A stretch of DNA of 64,000 bases from assembly GCF_017916325.1 (NCBI RefSeq), contig NC_090171.1:2097501-2161500 (forward strand), written 5' to 3'. Positions 1 to 9,075 of this stretch are shown here, piece by piece. The notes beneath the pieces are model-generated. The model did not search any database. It saw only the letters and a program-made list of their open reading frames with translations, and was not told the origin of the DNA. Made by a program: the position numbers and the translations under genes. The DNA is from Leishmania martiniquensis. Its lineage: Eukaryota > Euglenozoa > Kinetoplastea > Trypanosomatida > Trypanosomatidae. The stretch's first letter is position 1. Every line of letters starts with the position of its first letter.

Positions 1-1694
1 TCGAAGCCGTTGTAGCCATGCGGCATTGACGTCAACTTGGTCATTACGTGCCCGTTCATGCACTTAAACTCACGCTCGATCTCCTCCGTCATATCGCGTG
101 GCAGCGACACTACGGGGCGCAGGTTCCAACGAGTGGCGGTATCGCGCCCGGGGTATACCACAGCGTACTGAACTGGGCTAGAACGCACAATTCTGCCCTG
201 CTCCGCCTCGGTCAAGCTGACGCTGCGACGCACCGATCGAGACGTGCGAGGGGCGACTGCATTTTGATCGGTTACCTCCGACACTAGCGAAACGCTGCCA
301 CCCCTGCCGCGGGTAGACTGTCGACTCAGAAACTGATTCCGCAGCTTCCCTCGCTGCACCTCCTCACACTGGAGGATGTCGGCCCTGGCATCCTCTTCCG
401 CCCGGGCCAGCTTAAGAAGGTTCGAGAGGACGTTGTAGGTTTCATAGTACTCCACCTCCACCTGAGCGCGGCCGCGCTTCTCTGTTGCCTCGATACGCTC
501 AATCCCCTCGCGCAGCACTGCTCCCGTTGTGCGCTTTAAGCGGAACTGTACATTTTCGGCCAGGTGGTTCAATGGCAACCCTCCCGATGGCGAGGATTCA
601 AGCAAGTTCAGCTTCTGGAGTAGCGAGAGCGGGCAGGACAGTGGCCGCCGGTTCCACACCGAGTCCTCAAGCACCTCCATGAGTGTGGCGCGCTGAGACG
701 GTTCGCGATGCAACACACGTTCCACAAGCCGACAGAGCTGGGGATCGCCCCTCCACTCCCTTGGCCAGCTCCACGACGCTCCTGCCACGGCATTAAACAG
801 GGCAAGCGATTTGTGCTCCTTGTCTAGCTGGCGCATACCTTTCTGCTCCATAGCCTCCAGATACGGATTCATACGTGTCAAAAGCACGTAGAGGACCACA
901 CCAATACTCCATGTGTCCACCTCTTTCCCGTAGCTCAGCGACGGAGCGTCCAAATTCTTCGTCATTCGCTTGTACACCTCCGTTGCCATTTCAGGCGCCA
1001 TGTACATGGCCGTCCCGGCAACCGTCTTCCGAGGATGCGCCTCTGATATGCGGCTGGAGAGTCCGAAATCTGTAATCTTCAAATTACCTTCGTTGTCGAA
1101 TAGGAGATTCTGTGGCTTCAGGTCGCGGTGTATGCAGCCTTTTGAATGGATGTAGGAGATCGTGCTCACCAGTGCCCACCCAATCCACAAAATTTCCGGC
1201 ACATCGAGACTCCTGCTGGCTATCACATCGTGAAGCGACTTGCCTGCGCAGCGCTCCATTACTACGTAGGCGCGATCGTCATCTCGACCTGCAGCGTAGA
1301 ATTTGACAATGTTCGGATGACGCGAGAAGTGGCTCATAAGCGTTACCTCCTCCCTCAATCTCTTCCAGTCGCTTTCGCTCATGCGTTTCGATGACACCTT
1401 AAGTGCGTACGCCTCACCGCTGTTGGAGACGGCATCGAATACCTTTCCGAAGCCACCTTTTCCGAGCAGTCCAGTGGTAACTAGTCTAAGATCCTCTTCC
1501 TCGAAGTAGACCGTCATGTGCTCCAGTGGGTGCTCATCGTCATCTGTTTGGTCAACAACACACTTTTGTATGTGTGGCGTCTTCACAGTGCTTCCAAGTC
1601 GAGAGATTGCAGGGGTCTGCGACAAATCACGAGGCATAGAGATCTCCCCGCCCCGCGGTGGGGTTCTGGACGATGAGCTGCAAGCGTGCGACAT
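1..1694 (-). CDS. Serine/threonine protein kinase, 3' end beyond window edge
   Basis: A protein kinase by direct reading of the minus strand. The ATG at 1694 is the first Met after an in-frame TGA a few codons upstream, and 564 codons are open to the window edge, so the C-terminus is missing. The kinase domain spans about residues 65-345: glycine loop GKGGFGKV (78-85), catalytic Lys99 in YALK, HRDLKPQN (189-196) with catalytic Asp191, DFG at 209-211, and APE at 233-235. All catalytic residues are present, so it should be active. After the domain comes a helical, charged stretch (about 380-460, likely coiled coil), then a Ser/Arg-rich linker. The loop style (PQNLLFD, KITDFGLSS) is CAMK/NEK-like, but I cannot assign a subfamily or substrate. 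Codon GC is lower than in genes to the right (about 53% in one sampled 60-base line). Confidence 0.9.
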   Translation of the reverse strand, partial: MSHACSSSSRTPPRGGEISMPRDLSQTPAISRLGSTVKTPHIQKCVVDQTDDDEHPLEHMTVYFEEEDLRLVTTGLLGKGGFGKVFDAVSNSGEAYALKVSSKRMSESDWKRLREEVTLMSHFSRHPNIVKFYAAGRDDDRAYVVMERCAGKSLHDVIASRSLDVPEILWIGWALVSTISYIHSKGCIHRDLKPQNLLFDNEGNLKITDFGLSSRISEAHPRKTVAGTAMYMAPEMATEVYKRMTKNLDAPSLSYGKEVDTWSIGVVLYVLLTRMNPYLEAMEQKGMRQLDKEHKSLALFNAVAGASWSWPREWRGDPQLCRLVERVLHREPSQRATLMEVLEDSVWNRRPLSCPLSLLQKLNLLESSPSGGLPLNHLAENVQFRLKRTTGAVLREGIERIEATEKRGRAQVEVEYYETYNVLSNLLKLARAEEDARADILQCEEVQRGKLRNQFLSRQSTRGRGGSVSLVSEVTDQNAVAPRTSRSVRRSVSLTEAEQGRIVRSSPVQYAVVYPGRDTATRWNLRPVVSLPRDMTEEIEREFKCMNGHVMTKLTSMPHGYNGF

Positions 1695-2601
1695 TGAAAG
1701 TCAGCTGCAAAACTTTCTACTCTGCAGATACACCAGCGTCTTCTAGCAGACAGAAACGATGTTTGTGGTAGTACTGAGTGTACAACTCTAAAGGGAAAAA
1801 AGTACTCTATAAAAGCAACAGTAAAAAGCCACGCTGGTCCGCGAGCCTCAGAACCTCTGTTTCTTCAATGGTTTCACTTTATTTTTTACCTTCACACGCT
1901 GCAGCTACGTGCAACGTGCGAGGATCGAGACCAACTTGCTTTACAGCAGGCCCAAGATTGTTTATGTTGCTTTTGGAAGGAGTAGCGAAGATAAGCGTCA
2001 TCGCAAAATAATGAAGAGGTTCAAAAACGAGACTGAGTGACTGTCTACTGTGTAGCATTGGAAGCGCGATGATTTTTATGTCACAAATGACGTGTACCGG
2101 CCTTGATGCCTGTGGAGCGAAGGTGATGTGCTGTGCGTTGCACTCCGTACACCCCAGAAGGTGAAGCTTGTTGATGCGGAGCAGTCCTTTTCATCCCTTG
2201 ATAGAGCCAAGATTTCTTGTGCGCTTCCTTGAGTGGTGTTACAGCAAATTACCATAAGGCTCATACAGATGAACAAGGGCCGAGATATATCAACAGAGAG
2301 TAGGAACAAAACAGCGACAGGAGAAAAGACATACTTTTGAGACACGAAGTCGAACAACACAGACGCGCAGACACCGAAAGGGGAAAGGTCAACAGCAATA
2401 AAGAATAAAGAAGATTGAATCTTACGCACAACCGTTCTCGCCGCTTGCACGCCCCATCACGTTTCGACTCGCGCCACAGATCATTTTATATTATTCGTCC
2501 TTTTCTTTTCACGTCCATTCCGAAAGCCTTGTCAGCCTCCAAGTTACGAAGGCAATTTTCGTCTTTGGAAGGAGCTATCTCGAGGCTGCCTTTTTCAGAG
2601 T
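1695..2601. other. Spacer between COQ5 and the kinase gene
   Basis: About 0.9 kb that should hold the COQ5 3' UTR and the kinase 5' UTR. It is AT-richer than spacers further right and lacks the long purine and (CA)n runs found there. A 124-codon minus frame at 2076-2450 opens with GTG and has no recognisable feature. I see no RNA gene. Confidence 0.6.
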
Positions 2602-3516
2602 CTAAGCACTGTTAGGCTCCGACTTCGCCTCAGGTGATATATCTGAGCCCCTTGGAGCGGGAATGTCAGAGCCAGTCTTCATGGTAATTGGTGTTGGGGC
2701 TGTCTTGACAGCGGTGTGGATGCAAGCGATGCCTCCAGTCAAGTTCTCATACCGCACATACCCAAAACCAGCGTCACGGATCATTTGTTCAAACTCTTCC
2801 TGGTTCGGAAAAGCGCGAATGCTATCGACCAAATAGCGGTAACTCTCTTCATCTGCTAGTATGCGCCCCGCTTGCGGCATAAAACCGTAGGACCACAAAT
2901 CGTAAGGGATGCTCAAAAGCGGGCAGGTCACCTTGCTGAACTCAAGAATGTTCATAACGCCACCTACCTTGAGAACCCGAAAGGCCTCACGCAACGCCTT
3001 TGGTCTGTCACTGAAGTTTCGAATGCCAAAGGAGACAGTGTAGCTGTCGAACACACCATCCTCAAATGGAAGCTCCTCCCCACTAGCACAGACCCAGTCA
3101 ACATCCATGTAGCCCTCACGTTCGGCACGCTTTTGGCCCTCCCTCAGCATCATGGCATTAATATCGCACACGACAACTTTCGTACCATCGAACGCCTTTG
3201 GTACCAGGCCGAATGACTGCTCACGAGCGCGAATACTGTCAGTAATCCTAAAGGCAATATCGCCTGTGCCGCCCGCCACATCTAGAAACTTGCCCCCAGC
3301 CACCGGGCGAACATAATACTCCACTAAATGTTTCTTCCAGATACGGTGAATGCCTAAAGAAAGAACATCGTTCATCATGTCGTACTTGGACGCGACGGAG
3401 TCGAAGACCTTCTTAACGTAGGCGTCCCCAAGGCCCATGTTGCGGCCTAGTCGCGTGTGGTGGAGCATTTTTTTCCCACTGCCGTGTTGGTGTAGATCAC
3501 CTTCGTTAAAACGCAT
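2602..3516 (-). CDS. COQ5: COQ5: 2-polyprenyl-6-methoxy-1,4-benzoquinol methylase
   Basis: A 304-aa class I SAM-dependent C-methyltransferase of the UbiE/COQ5 family. In this family the enzyme methylates the benzoquinol ring late in ubiquinone synthesis, as part of the mitochondrial CoQ complex. The family N-terminal signature VFDSVASKYDMMND is at residues 37-50, the SAM-binding motif I DVAGGTGD at 79-86, the acidic end of beta-2 at CDIN (117-120), and the C-terminal family motif SFGIRNF at 162-168. Length fits the family. The last 35 residues (Pro, Ser, Lys) are a non-conserved tail. The 29 residues before the domain are His/Lys/Arg-bearing and could hold a mitochondrial targeting signal, though this is not a textbook presequence. 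A pyrimidine stretch ending in CAG lies about 45 bases upstream of the ATG. GC is about 48-52% in sampled lines, low for Leishmania coding sequence. Confidence 0.95.
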   Translation of the reverse strand: MRFNEGDLHQHGSGKKMLHHTRLGRNMGLGDAYVKKVFDSVASKYDMMNDVLSLGIHRIWKKHLVEYYVRPVAGGKFLDVAGGTGDIAFRITDSIRAREQSFGLVPKAFDGTKVVVCDINAMMLREGQKRAEREGYMDVDWVCASGEELPFEDGVFDSYTVSFGIRNFSDRPKALREAFRVLKVGGVMNILEFSKVTCPLLSIPYDLWSYGFMPQAGRILADEESYRYLVDSIRAFPNQEEFEQMIRDAGFGYVRYENLTGGIACIHTAVKTAPTPITMKTGSDIPAPRGSDISPEAKSEPNSA

Positions 3517-3911
3517 CCAAAGCTGCTACTCGAGTGTGACAATTGCTCAAAGGTGCTGCCAAATGAAGGCGAGAAAGGTAGCAGTCATTACATAGGCATA
3601 TCGTGTGAAGCTTGAAGGCATTCTGTGCATAGAAATAGTTGTGCGGGAGTCCCGCAGATAATCCAGTCTCTTTTTCCCGTCGAATTCTTCATACAAAAAG
3701 GAAGTCGCTCTGCTGCCTATCTGGGGCACTGTCATAGAGCTCTGTAGCGTTGAGACAAGGTCTCAGAGATGAAACGACTTACCGTCGTTGCTCATTGCTG
3801 TCGCAAAAATCACCGAGAAGTGGTAAAAAAAAAACAGCTGCACTCTTGGAGATTTATTTGAGTGCTCGAGATTCACTTTGAGTACAAGAGCGGCTTTCTT
3901 TTATGCGACGC
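3517..3911. other. Short spacer, WD40 gene to COQ5
   Basis: About 395 bases. It contains a pyrimidine tract on the minus strand ending in a CAG near 3560 that could be the COQ5 trans-splice acceptor, and an A9 run near 3826-3835. I see nothing else. Confidence 0.55.
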
Positions 3912-5552
3912 CTATGAGAAAGAATCACAGAGCACATGCAAATCGCCGTCGTCACCCCCAACGCAAATCGTATTGTGCTTGTTGGATACCGAAACACTGC
4001 AAATTTGATATGACCAGTCGGAGAATGAGCTCGAAAAAAGAAGAGACAATGGCACAGCACTCTTTTTCAAATCAGAGGGCAACAACAGAGAATCTTCCTC
4101 TTTCTCCCCGTCCCAAAGAAGCGACCGGGCGTCCCTGAAGTTGCCCTGAGATGCTCTTTGGCCATTTTTCTCTGAGTCTGTGAACCCGAGTGTTGCTATG
4201 CCAGTAGTACCGTCAGCCTCAGCCACTGTAACGCAACCAGAAATATCGTAAAATAAAAGAGTGTTTGATGAAAGATGGGGGTAAATGAGACAATTCAGTA
4301 AAGGAGCAATAGAAATCTTTGGCGGTGCAAGATTGGCCGAAAGCGACGTGCGGCGCGAGTCGCTGGTGCTGATGCACGTCACTTCTTCAAAAGAAGATAC
4401 ACCAATCGAGAAGCAGGCAATGTCACCCGAGTCGGTGTTGAGCCATAGCTCTGGCGCACCGCACCTGTGCGACGATGATGGATCCATGACGTGCAGTGCT
4501 TGAATGGCTCCGCCAACAGAGGTCATCGCAACAGGCTCGTTGCGCTTTCTCAAGTCCCAGAGTACCAGCATTCCATCTTTCGTCCCTGTCAGTAGCTGAA
4601 CGCCATCGCTACGATATGAAACTTCCACGGCCGTGATTGGTGCTCCTTGCGCTAGTCGTCGCATTCCTGGTTTAGATGCACTCAAAATTGCGGGTGGCGG
4701 TGGAGCTTCAGTACAAGCGAGAGGGCTTGTAATCCGCAGATCAACAAGGGCAGAGCAGCCATTGGACAAAGCAGCGATAGCTACTAGATCCGACATTGTC
4801 ACTACAGCAGTAGCCGACGGTACGCCACTCACGAGCCGAGAGCAGCTTTCAAATTTCAAAGTGCCAAGGTTATACGTACGGAGCGGCTCTCCCGCTGCTT
4901 CATCCAGGTCCTCGAGGTCGAAAATATCGAGGTGAGGCACACCGCTGTAACCGCATATAGTGTTCAACGTACTCCCAAGAAATCTCGTGAATGATAGACC
5001 AAAGCTGGTTCTATTTTCCCCACCCAAACGCCCCTGCACAGTGGCAGATTTGAGCTCCAGGACTGGCCTGGAAGTCTCCCACGGCACCTTACCAGGTGCG
5101 ATCCACGATGCCGCTCCGAAAAGCTGAAAACGAGAGCGCTGAGTAACGATAAGGTATTCATCTCTTCGGTCCCATGTAGTGCTCAAGATGCCATTTCTGA
5201 ACGTGTCTACTGGTGAAACAATCAGGTTCCCATTGTCATCCGTGCGATTGGGGTGTATGCTTGAAACTACCGTGCGAAAGAACGGTGATTGGCCATGCAG
5301 GGACGCGCTCAAGGAATGCCGGGAACTGCCATTTTTGGAGTGAGGGCACAGGCCGCGGCAGATGCGTTCACGGATATGCCGAAGTTGAGAAGCCAGTGCC
5401 TTGTCCGCCTCTGAAGGAAAAGGATATGTAGTAGTGTATTCTCCCTCGCGCCACTTCTTCAACTTTCTCTCTGTGGGCTCCGCTTCATCTCTTATTATGG
5501 ATGTTTCCGATCGTTTTCGTGCCTCTATGAATGCCGGAAGGGTTGTCTGCAT
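3912..5552 (-). CDS. WD40 beta-propeller protein, function unassigned
   Basis: A 546-aa protein that reads as a WD-repeat propeller. The clearest blade is near the middle (ITAVEVSYRSDGVQLLTGTKDGMLVLWDLRK, quoted in part: LLTGTKDG, VLWDLR), with weaker blades before it (GILSTTWDRRDEYLIV) and a last strand ICVGGDDGDLHVL at the extreme C-terminus. The first 60 residues are charged and helical. I do not recognise an orthologue; Nup43, CSA or EIPR1-type proteins were considered without a decisive motif. The start is set at 5552 because a perfect polypyrimidine tract and CAG acceptor lie only 22 bases upstream; the frame stays open for another 203 codons, but only through the hyper-GC block. Like its two downstream neighbours it has lower GC than genes to the right. 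Confidence 0.8.
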   Translation of the reverse strand: MQTTLPAFIEARKRSETSIIRDEAEPTERKLKKWREGEYTTTYPFPSEADKALASQLRHIRERICRGLCPHSKNGSSRHSLSASLHGQSPFFRTVVSSIHPNRTDDNGNLIVSPVDTFRNGILSTTWDRRDEYLIVTQRSRFQLFGAASWIAPGKVPWETSRPVLELKSATVQGRLGGENRTSFGLSFTRFLGSTLNTICGYSGVPHLDIFDLEDLDEAAGEPLRTYNLGTLKFESCSRLVSGVPSATAVVTMSDLVAIAALSNGCSALVDLRITSPLACTEAPPPPAILSASKPGMRRLAQGAPITAVEVSYRSDGVQLLTGTKDGMLVLWDLRKRNEPVAMTSVGGAIQALHVMDPSSSHRCGAPELWLNTDSGDIACFSIGVSSFEEVTCISTSDSRRTSLSANLAPPKISIAPLLNCLIYPHLSSNTLLFYDISGCVTVAEADGTTGIATLGFTDSEKNGQRASQGNFRDARSLLWDGEKEEDSLLLPSDLKKSAVPLSLLFSSSFSDWSYQICSVSVSNKHNTICVGGDDGDLHVLCDSFS

Positions 5553-5553
5553 G

Positions 5554-5569
5554 GGCCCCTGCTGGGGCC
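5554..5569 (-). promoter_or_regulatory. GC stem-loop abutting the WD40 start codon
   Basis: Read on the minus strand, GGCCCC-AGCA-GGGGCC forms six perfect GC pairs with a four-base loop. It occupies most of the 22-nt 5' UTR predicted from the acceptor at 5575-5576 and ends one base before the ATG. The pairing is seen directly; a role in start-site access is inferred. Confidence 0.6.
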
Positions 5570-5574
5570 GGTAG

Positions 5575-5618
5575 CTGCAAAAAGAAAAAGGGCAAGAGAA
5601 AGAAAAAGAGGCAGAGGG
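5575..5618 (-). promoter_or_regulatory. Trans-splice acceptor and polypyrimidine tract for the WD40 gene
   Basis: On the minus strand about 40 bases of nearly pure C/T end in TTTTTGCAG. The AG is at 5576-5575 and would give a 22-nt 5' UTR. This is the clearest trans-splice site in the window and it decides the start of the WD40 gene. Confidence 0.8.
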
Positions 5619-5631
5619 TCCATTTGGGGAG

Positions 5632-6062
5632 GGTCTTGGGGAGACGCGCGCCGCGTTTTCTTCGCGCGGGCCGGGGGGCCTTGCCTTTCCCCGGCGCCAT
5701 TCTGCTTTGGGGTTCCTTCTGTGGCTCTTTTCGCCCGGCCGCGGCGAGGGGGCGCCTGGGCGGCGCCGCAGGGGCGTGGGCGGCCCCGGCGGCCGGCGTT
5801 TTTGCCTCCGCCATCGGCCGGTTGGCGGGCCCCCCGGCTGGCGGTGGCCCGGGGCGGTCCCGCAGGGGGCGCGCGGGCGGCGGCTTTCGTGGCGCCGCCC
5901 CGTGTCTTTTCGGGTTTCGCCCTGGGAGAGGGGGCCGGCGGCCCAAGGGCGGCGCCCCCAAAAACGCCGGGGCCCGCCAGCCGCCCGTAGCGAAGGGGGC
6001 AGGCAGCCGCCCACGCGCCGCCCGCCCCCGCTCGCGCCAAGGCCATGCCCGAACCCCGCCCG
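5632..6062. other. Hyper-GC low-complexity block
   Basis: About 430 bp made almost wholly of G and C runs. By eye, the 60-base lines beginning at 5761 and 5821 are about 83% and 90% GC. Homopolymer G and C runs of 4-6 recur, with many short GC palindromes and G-quadruplex-like runs on both strands. It sits where the lower-GC left block meets the higher-GC remainder. It may be real or a low-quality assembly segment. Confidence 0.8.
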
Positions 6063-7548
6063 GAAACGATAGTGTGTGAGACGCGCCGCTGCCGCGCGTG
6101 GAGGAAAAAAGCGCCTGCGGCATTCGCGGGGGATCGGAGAAAGAAGCAGGGCGCAGAACAATTCAAAAAGATATGATGATGGGCGTCAGCTGATAAGAAA
6201 AGGGCGGGGAGGACGCGAAGCTTTAGAGGTGAACGCAGCTGCTGTGGAATGAGGCGGATCTTCCGAGAGGCGGCGTCGCGGGGCTCCGCTGCGTCAGCCC
6301 CAGGCGGGGGAGGGGGGAGGGCAGCGATGCGCACCGGCCCACGCGTAGCATATCGAAGTCGCGCCCGCGTGGGGATGCCAAGCCCGTGCGCGAGGCGTTG
6401 CAAAGGAGGCAAAGTCGAGGCGAATGTAGATGCGTCAGTTCATCGGGTCGGGAGCGTGAAGCCACAGCGGCGCCGCCGAAAATCGGCGCTTCCGTACCGT
6501 AGGGCTTCGACCAACCCGCATTTCGTCGTTTCTACACTCGTTTGGGCCCTTCTGCGAGGAGTCTCCGTGAGCAACCTGGGGAGCAGCAGGGCGTGAGAGG
6601 CGTGGTGCGATTGATCAAATGGTTGAGGCCACCACACGAGGCCTTTGTCTACCGCCCTTCGGCGTTTTTCGCGAGCCCAGCTTACCCACAACATCGCCAG
6701 GGAAAGGGGAAAAGCAAAGGGCCTACGCACATGGACGCCAGAGGACACAGGACTTAGGCATGAAGACCGCTGTTCGCTGCCGGTGCTCATGGTCGAATTC
6801 GCTGCAAGCGAGAAGCCAAGAGCAAGCACTTTTTCTCGCTTGAGCACCCCCAGTGAATTCGCCGTACGAGCCCAACGCGACTCTGCCTAGCTCGTCGCAC
6901 AGATCCAATCGCCTAGTGGTGCGAAGCAGCCTCATGGCCCCCCCCCCCACACACGTGCAACAGCAGGGCAACCAGCTCTCTCACCCAAGGATCGCTTCTG
7001 CCCTTTACTCCCTGTTTCGTGGGCCGCCAGCGTGGCGCATCCTCTTTGGGGTTGTAGCTCCGAGTCCCTCTACCCCTGGTAGTGTGTGCGCGTGCGTGTG
7101 TGTGTGTGAGGACCGGGTGAGATACCCTCGAGTCACCGTGATGCTCCTCTGCCTTCCATGTGGATGGCACCGACATGAGTTCGGTGCCGATTGCTCCGCA
7201 GCAACGCCATCCAAGACCTGACCACCAACGGCAGCCGTGGTACATCACTTGGATCTCCTAGCGTCACAAGAGCTTGACCTTTTTGGCCAGCAGAGGGGAA
7301 GTTTGGGGGTGAGCAGGCGATAGGAGGGCGACGCTGCTTCTTCACAAAGTGAGCACCGGTTCTTGAAGCCGCGCTGAGGTGTTCCTGGCCATCAGAGAAA
7401 ACGAGCAGCGAAGATACAAATAGAGTAGGATAGCAAGCTATGCTCTGAATCATTAGGACGCTGCGCTACACCATGAAGGCAAACGAAACCTGTACAAGCA
7501 GCGGGCGACGGCGAGAGCTCCCCTGCGCGCAGCGTGCGCACCGAATAC

Positions 7549-9075
7549 TTACGATGGCATCGCCGCTCGCGAACCTTTCGATTTGTCACCAATGCCGTAT
7601 GCAAGCGACGGCGAAAAACGCTTCATGCGATTGGCCTGTCGTTGTCGTGCGAGCTCGACTTGCAGAAGCGACGAGGCCGGAAACGATGGCGTCATACTGT
7701 CCCACAAGCGACTCGTGCTCGACCGAGGGATGCCGGCGTGGCGCCATTGGATGTCTGGTTCACACAGGGTTGAGTTGGGGTGCGGATAGGATGGAGGCGG
7801 GGCTTGCGGTGGGCTATGCAAGGCCTCCGTGGGAGGCGAGCGACGGGCCGGATCGCTCATGCCTGGGCTATGCCCCAAACGGAGCGACGGCACGGCGCGT
7901 TGCAGATAGTTCTCCATGGTGACCACATCGTTCTCGGCGTTGCGTTTTTGGGGGATCTGAATCGGCGCGGAGCGAAGCTCGGTGGGGTAGGCCGACGCCT
8001 GCGGGCAGAGGGGCTTGGGGATGGAGGACATGTACCGCCGCTGGGCTGGGACGGGGAGGGGCGTGAGCAGCGGGGCGGCTATTTGTGTCGGAACTGGATC
8101 GGCTCTGGTCACCGTTGGGAGCACCAACCGTGGTCGGCTGTTGAGAAGATCGACGCCGACCTTCTGGGAAAGGATGATGCGCGCCATCTCACGCTGCACT
8201 GCATAGTAGAGAAAGATGTACTGATCCTTGCGTCGCACCATTCCGCTGCGGCACGCCTTCAAATAGCGGACGATGCGAGGTATGCTGATGTTTGTCTGAC
8301 CAAGCTGAAACTGTGTGAGGGCAATGTGCAGACAGATGAAGACACCCGTGCGCCCAACGCCGCCGGAGCAATGCACGACGATGGGCGATCGCATGCTACG
8401 CGGCGACTTGGCGATGACGTCAATCATCTCCATGAGTGTGAGGCTGCTTTTCGGCACTCCTTGATCCGGCCAAGTCAGGTACTGCATGTGGTCTACCTCC
8501 TTTTCTTTACCGCGAATGCTGTAGAGGAGCAGGCGCCGATAAATCCAGTTCTGCCGCCTGCACTCAGCGACGAGGGTGACAGACAGAAGCCCCAGGTCGT
8601 ACGTTTCGCCTCGCGGGGGCCAGTAGGCCTCGCTCTTCACCTTGCCGCTCTCCTCCACGGCGCAGAGCATTACAATGAAGTCGGAGTCGTTTTCGAATAC
8701 CATACGCCAAAAGTCAGGCACCGTGTTCTGCATCGGTGCCTGCGTCGCGATGTACACAAACGGCACGTTGAACTTTTCACGTGCATCGATATAGTTGGCA
8801 TTGATGTACGTGCCGTCTCCATGGGAACTGGTCGTGCTCAGGCGGACGATTGTGCACTCGTTCGGCTTTACATCTGGGAAGCGATTCTTCGCCATACTCG
8901 AGCCGAGTGAAGCGCTGTAAAACTCATCCAAATTGCTTCGGACGTACGCGTCGACGCGGCGCAACTTCGCTAGTTCTCGATCAAACCCATCTTCGAAGGT
9001 AGGGTGAACACGTTCGCGAAGGTGGAGGAGATGCACGTCGAAGCGCTGCTTCACCCTGATTTGCTCATTGAGCAT
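7549..9075 (-). CDS. PTP1: Classical tyrosine-specific protein phosphatase (PTP1 type)
   Basis: A 508-aa protein with a full classical PTP domain in residues 25-300 and a long tail. The phosphotyrosine loop region reads NECTIVRL (72-79), the WPD loop is WPDQGVP (202-208), and the P-loop HCSGGVGRTG (235-244) carries the nucleophile Cys236 and Arg242. The Q-loop is RKDQYIFLY with Gln285. All catalytic residues are present, so activity is expected: dephosphorylation of phosphotyrosine proteins in the cytoplasm. Residues 305-508 form a low-complexity tail rich in Pro, Ser and Arg, which could serve for docking or localisation. The domain matches the PTP1 described in Leishmania and Trypanosoma, where it influences differentiation (established knowledge, recalled). 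The start is the first ATG and keeps the helical N-terminal lead-in. Confidence 0.95.
   Translation of the reverse strand: MLNEQIRVKQRFDVHLLHLRERVHPTFEDGFDRELAKLRRVDAYVRSNLDEFYSASLGSSMAKNRFPDVKPNECTIVRLSTTSSHGDGTYINANYIDAREKFNVPFVYIATQAPMQNTVPDFWRMVFENDSDFIVMLCAVEESGKVKSEAYWPPRGETYDLGLLSVTLVAECRRQNWIYRRLLLYSIRGKEKEVDHMQYLTWPDQGVPKSSLTLMEMIDVIAKSPRSMRSPIVVHCSGGVGRTGVFICLHIALTQFQLGQTNISIPRIVRYLKACRSGMVRRKDQYIFLYYAVQREMARIILSQKVGVDLLNSRPRLVLPTVTRADPVPTQIAAPLLTPLPVPAQRRYMSSIPKPLCPQASAYPTELRSAPIQIPQKRNAENDVVTMENYLQRAVPSLRLGHSPGMSDPARRSPPTEALHSPPQAPPPSYPHPNSTLCEPDIQWRHAGIPRSSTSRLWDSMTPSFPASSLLQVELARQRQANRMKRFSPSLAYGIGDKSKGSRAAMPS

Larger units (their letters stand above)
5553..7548. other. Spacer between PTP1 and the WD40 gene
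   Basis: About 2 kb. It contains the stem-loop and splice acceptor near 5.55-5.62 kb, the hyper-GC block at about 5632-6062, then more ordinary sequence with a (GT)n tract at about 7081-7109. Many overlapping frames on both strands through the GC block are open only because it contains few A/T bases. No RNA gene was recognised. Confidence 0.6.

Noticed and set aside
2076..2450. 124-codon minus-strand frame between COQ5 and the kinase
   Set aside because: Begins with GTG, its first ATG is nearly half way in, and the sequence has no recognisable feature; weak possibility of a small gene remains.
5485..6412. Overlapping open frames on both strands through the hyper-GC block, including an N-terminal extension of the WD40 gene by 203 codons
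   Set aside because: Open only because A/T-poor DNA has few stops; composition is Pro/Arg/Ala/Gly in every frame, and a strong splice acceptor lies downstream of it.
7780..8910. 376-codon plus-strand frame antisense to PTP1
   Set aside because: Shadow of the GC-rich codon use of PTP1; no domain, and opposite to the direction of every other gene.
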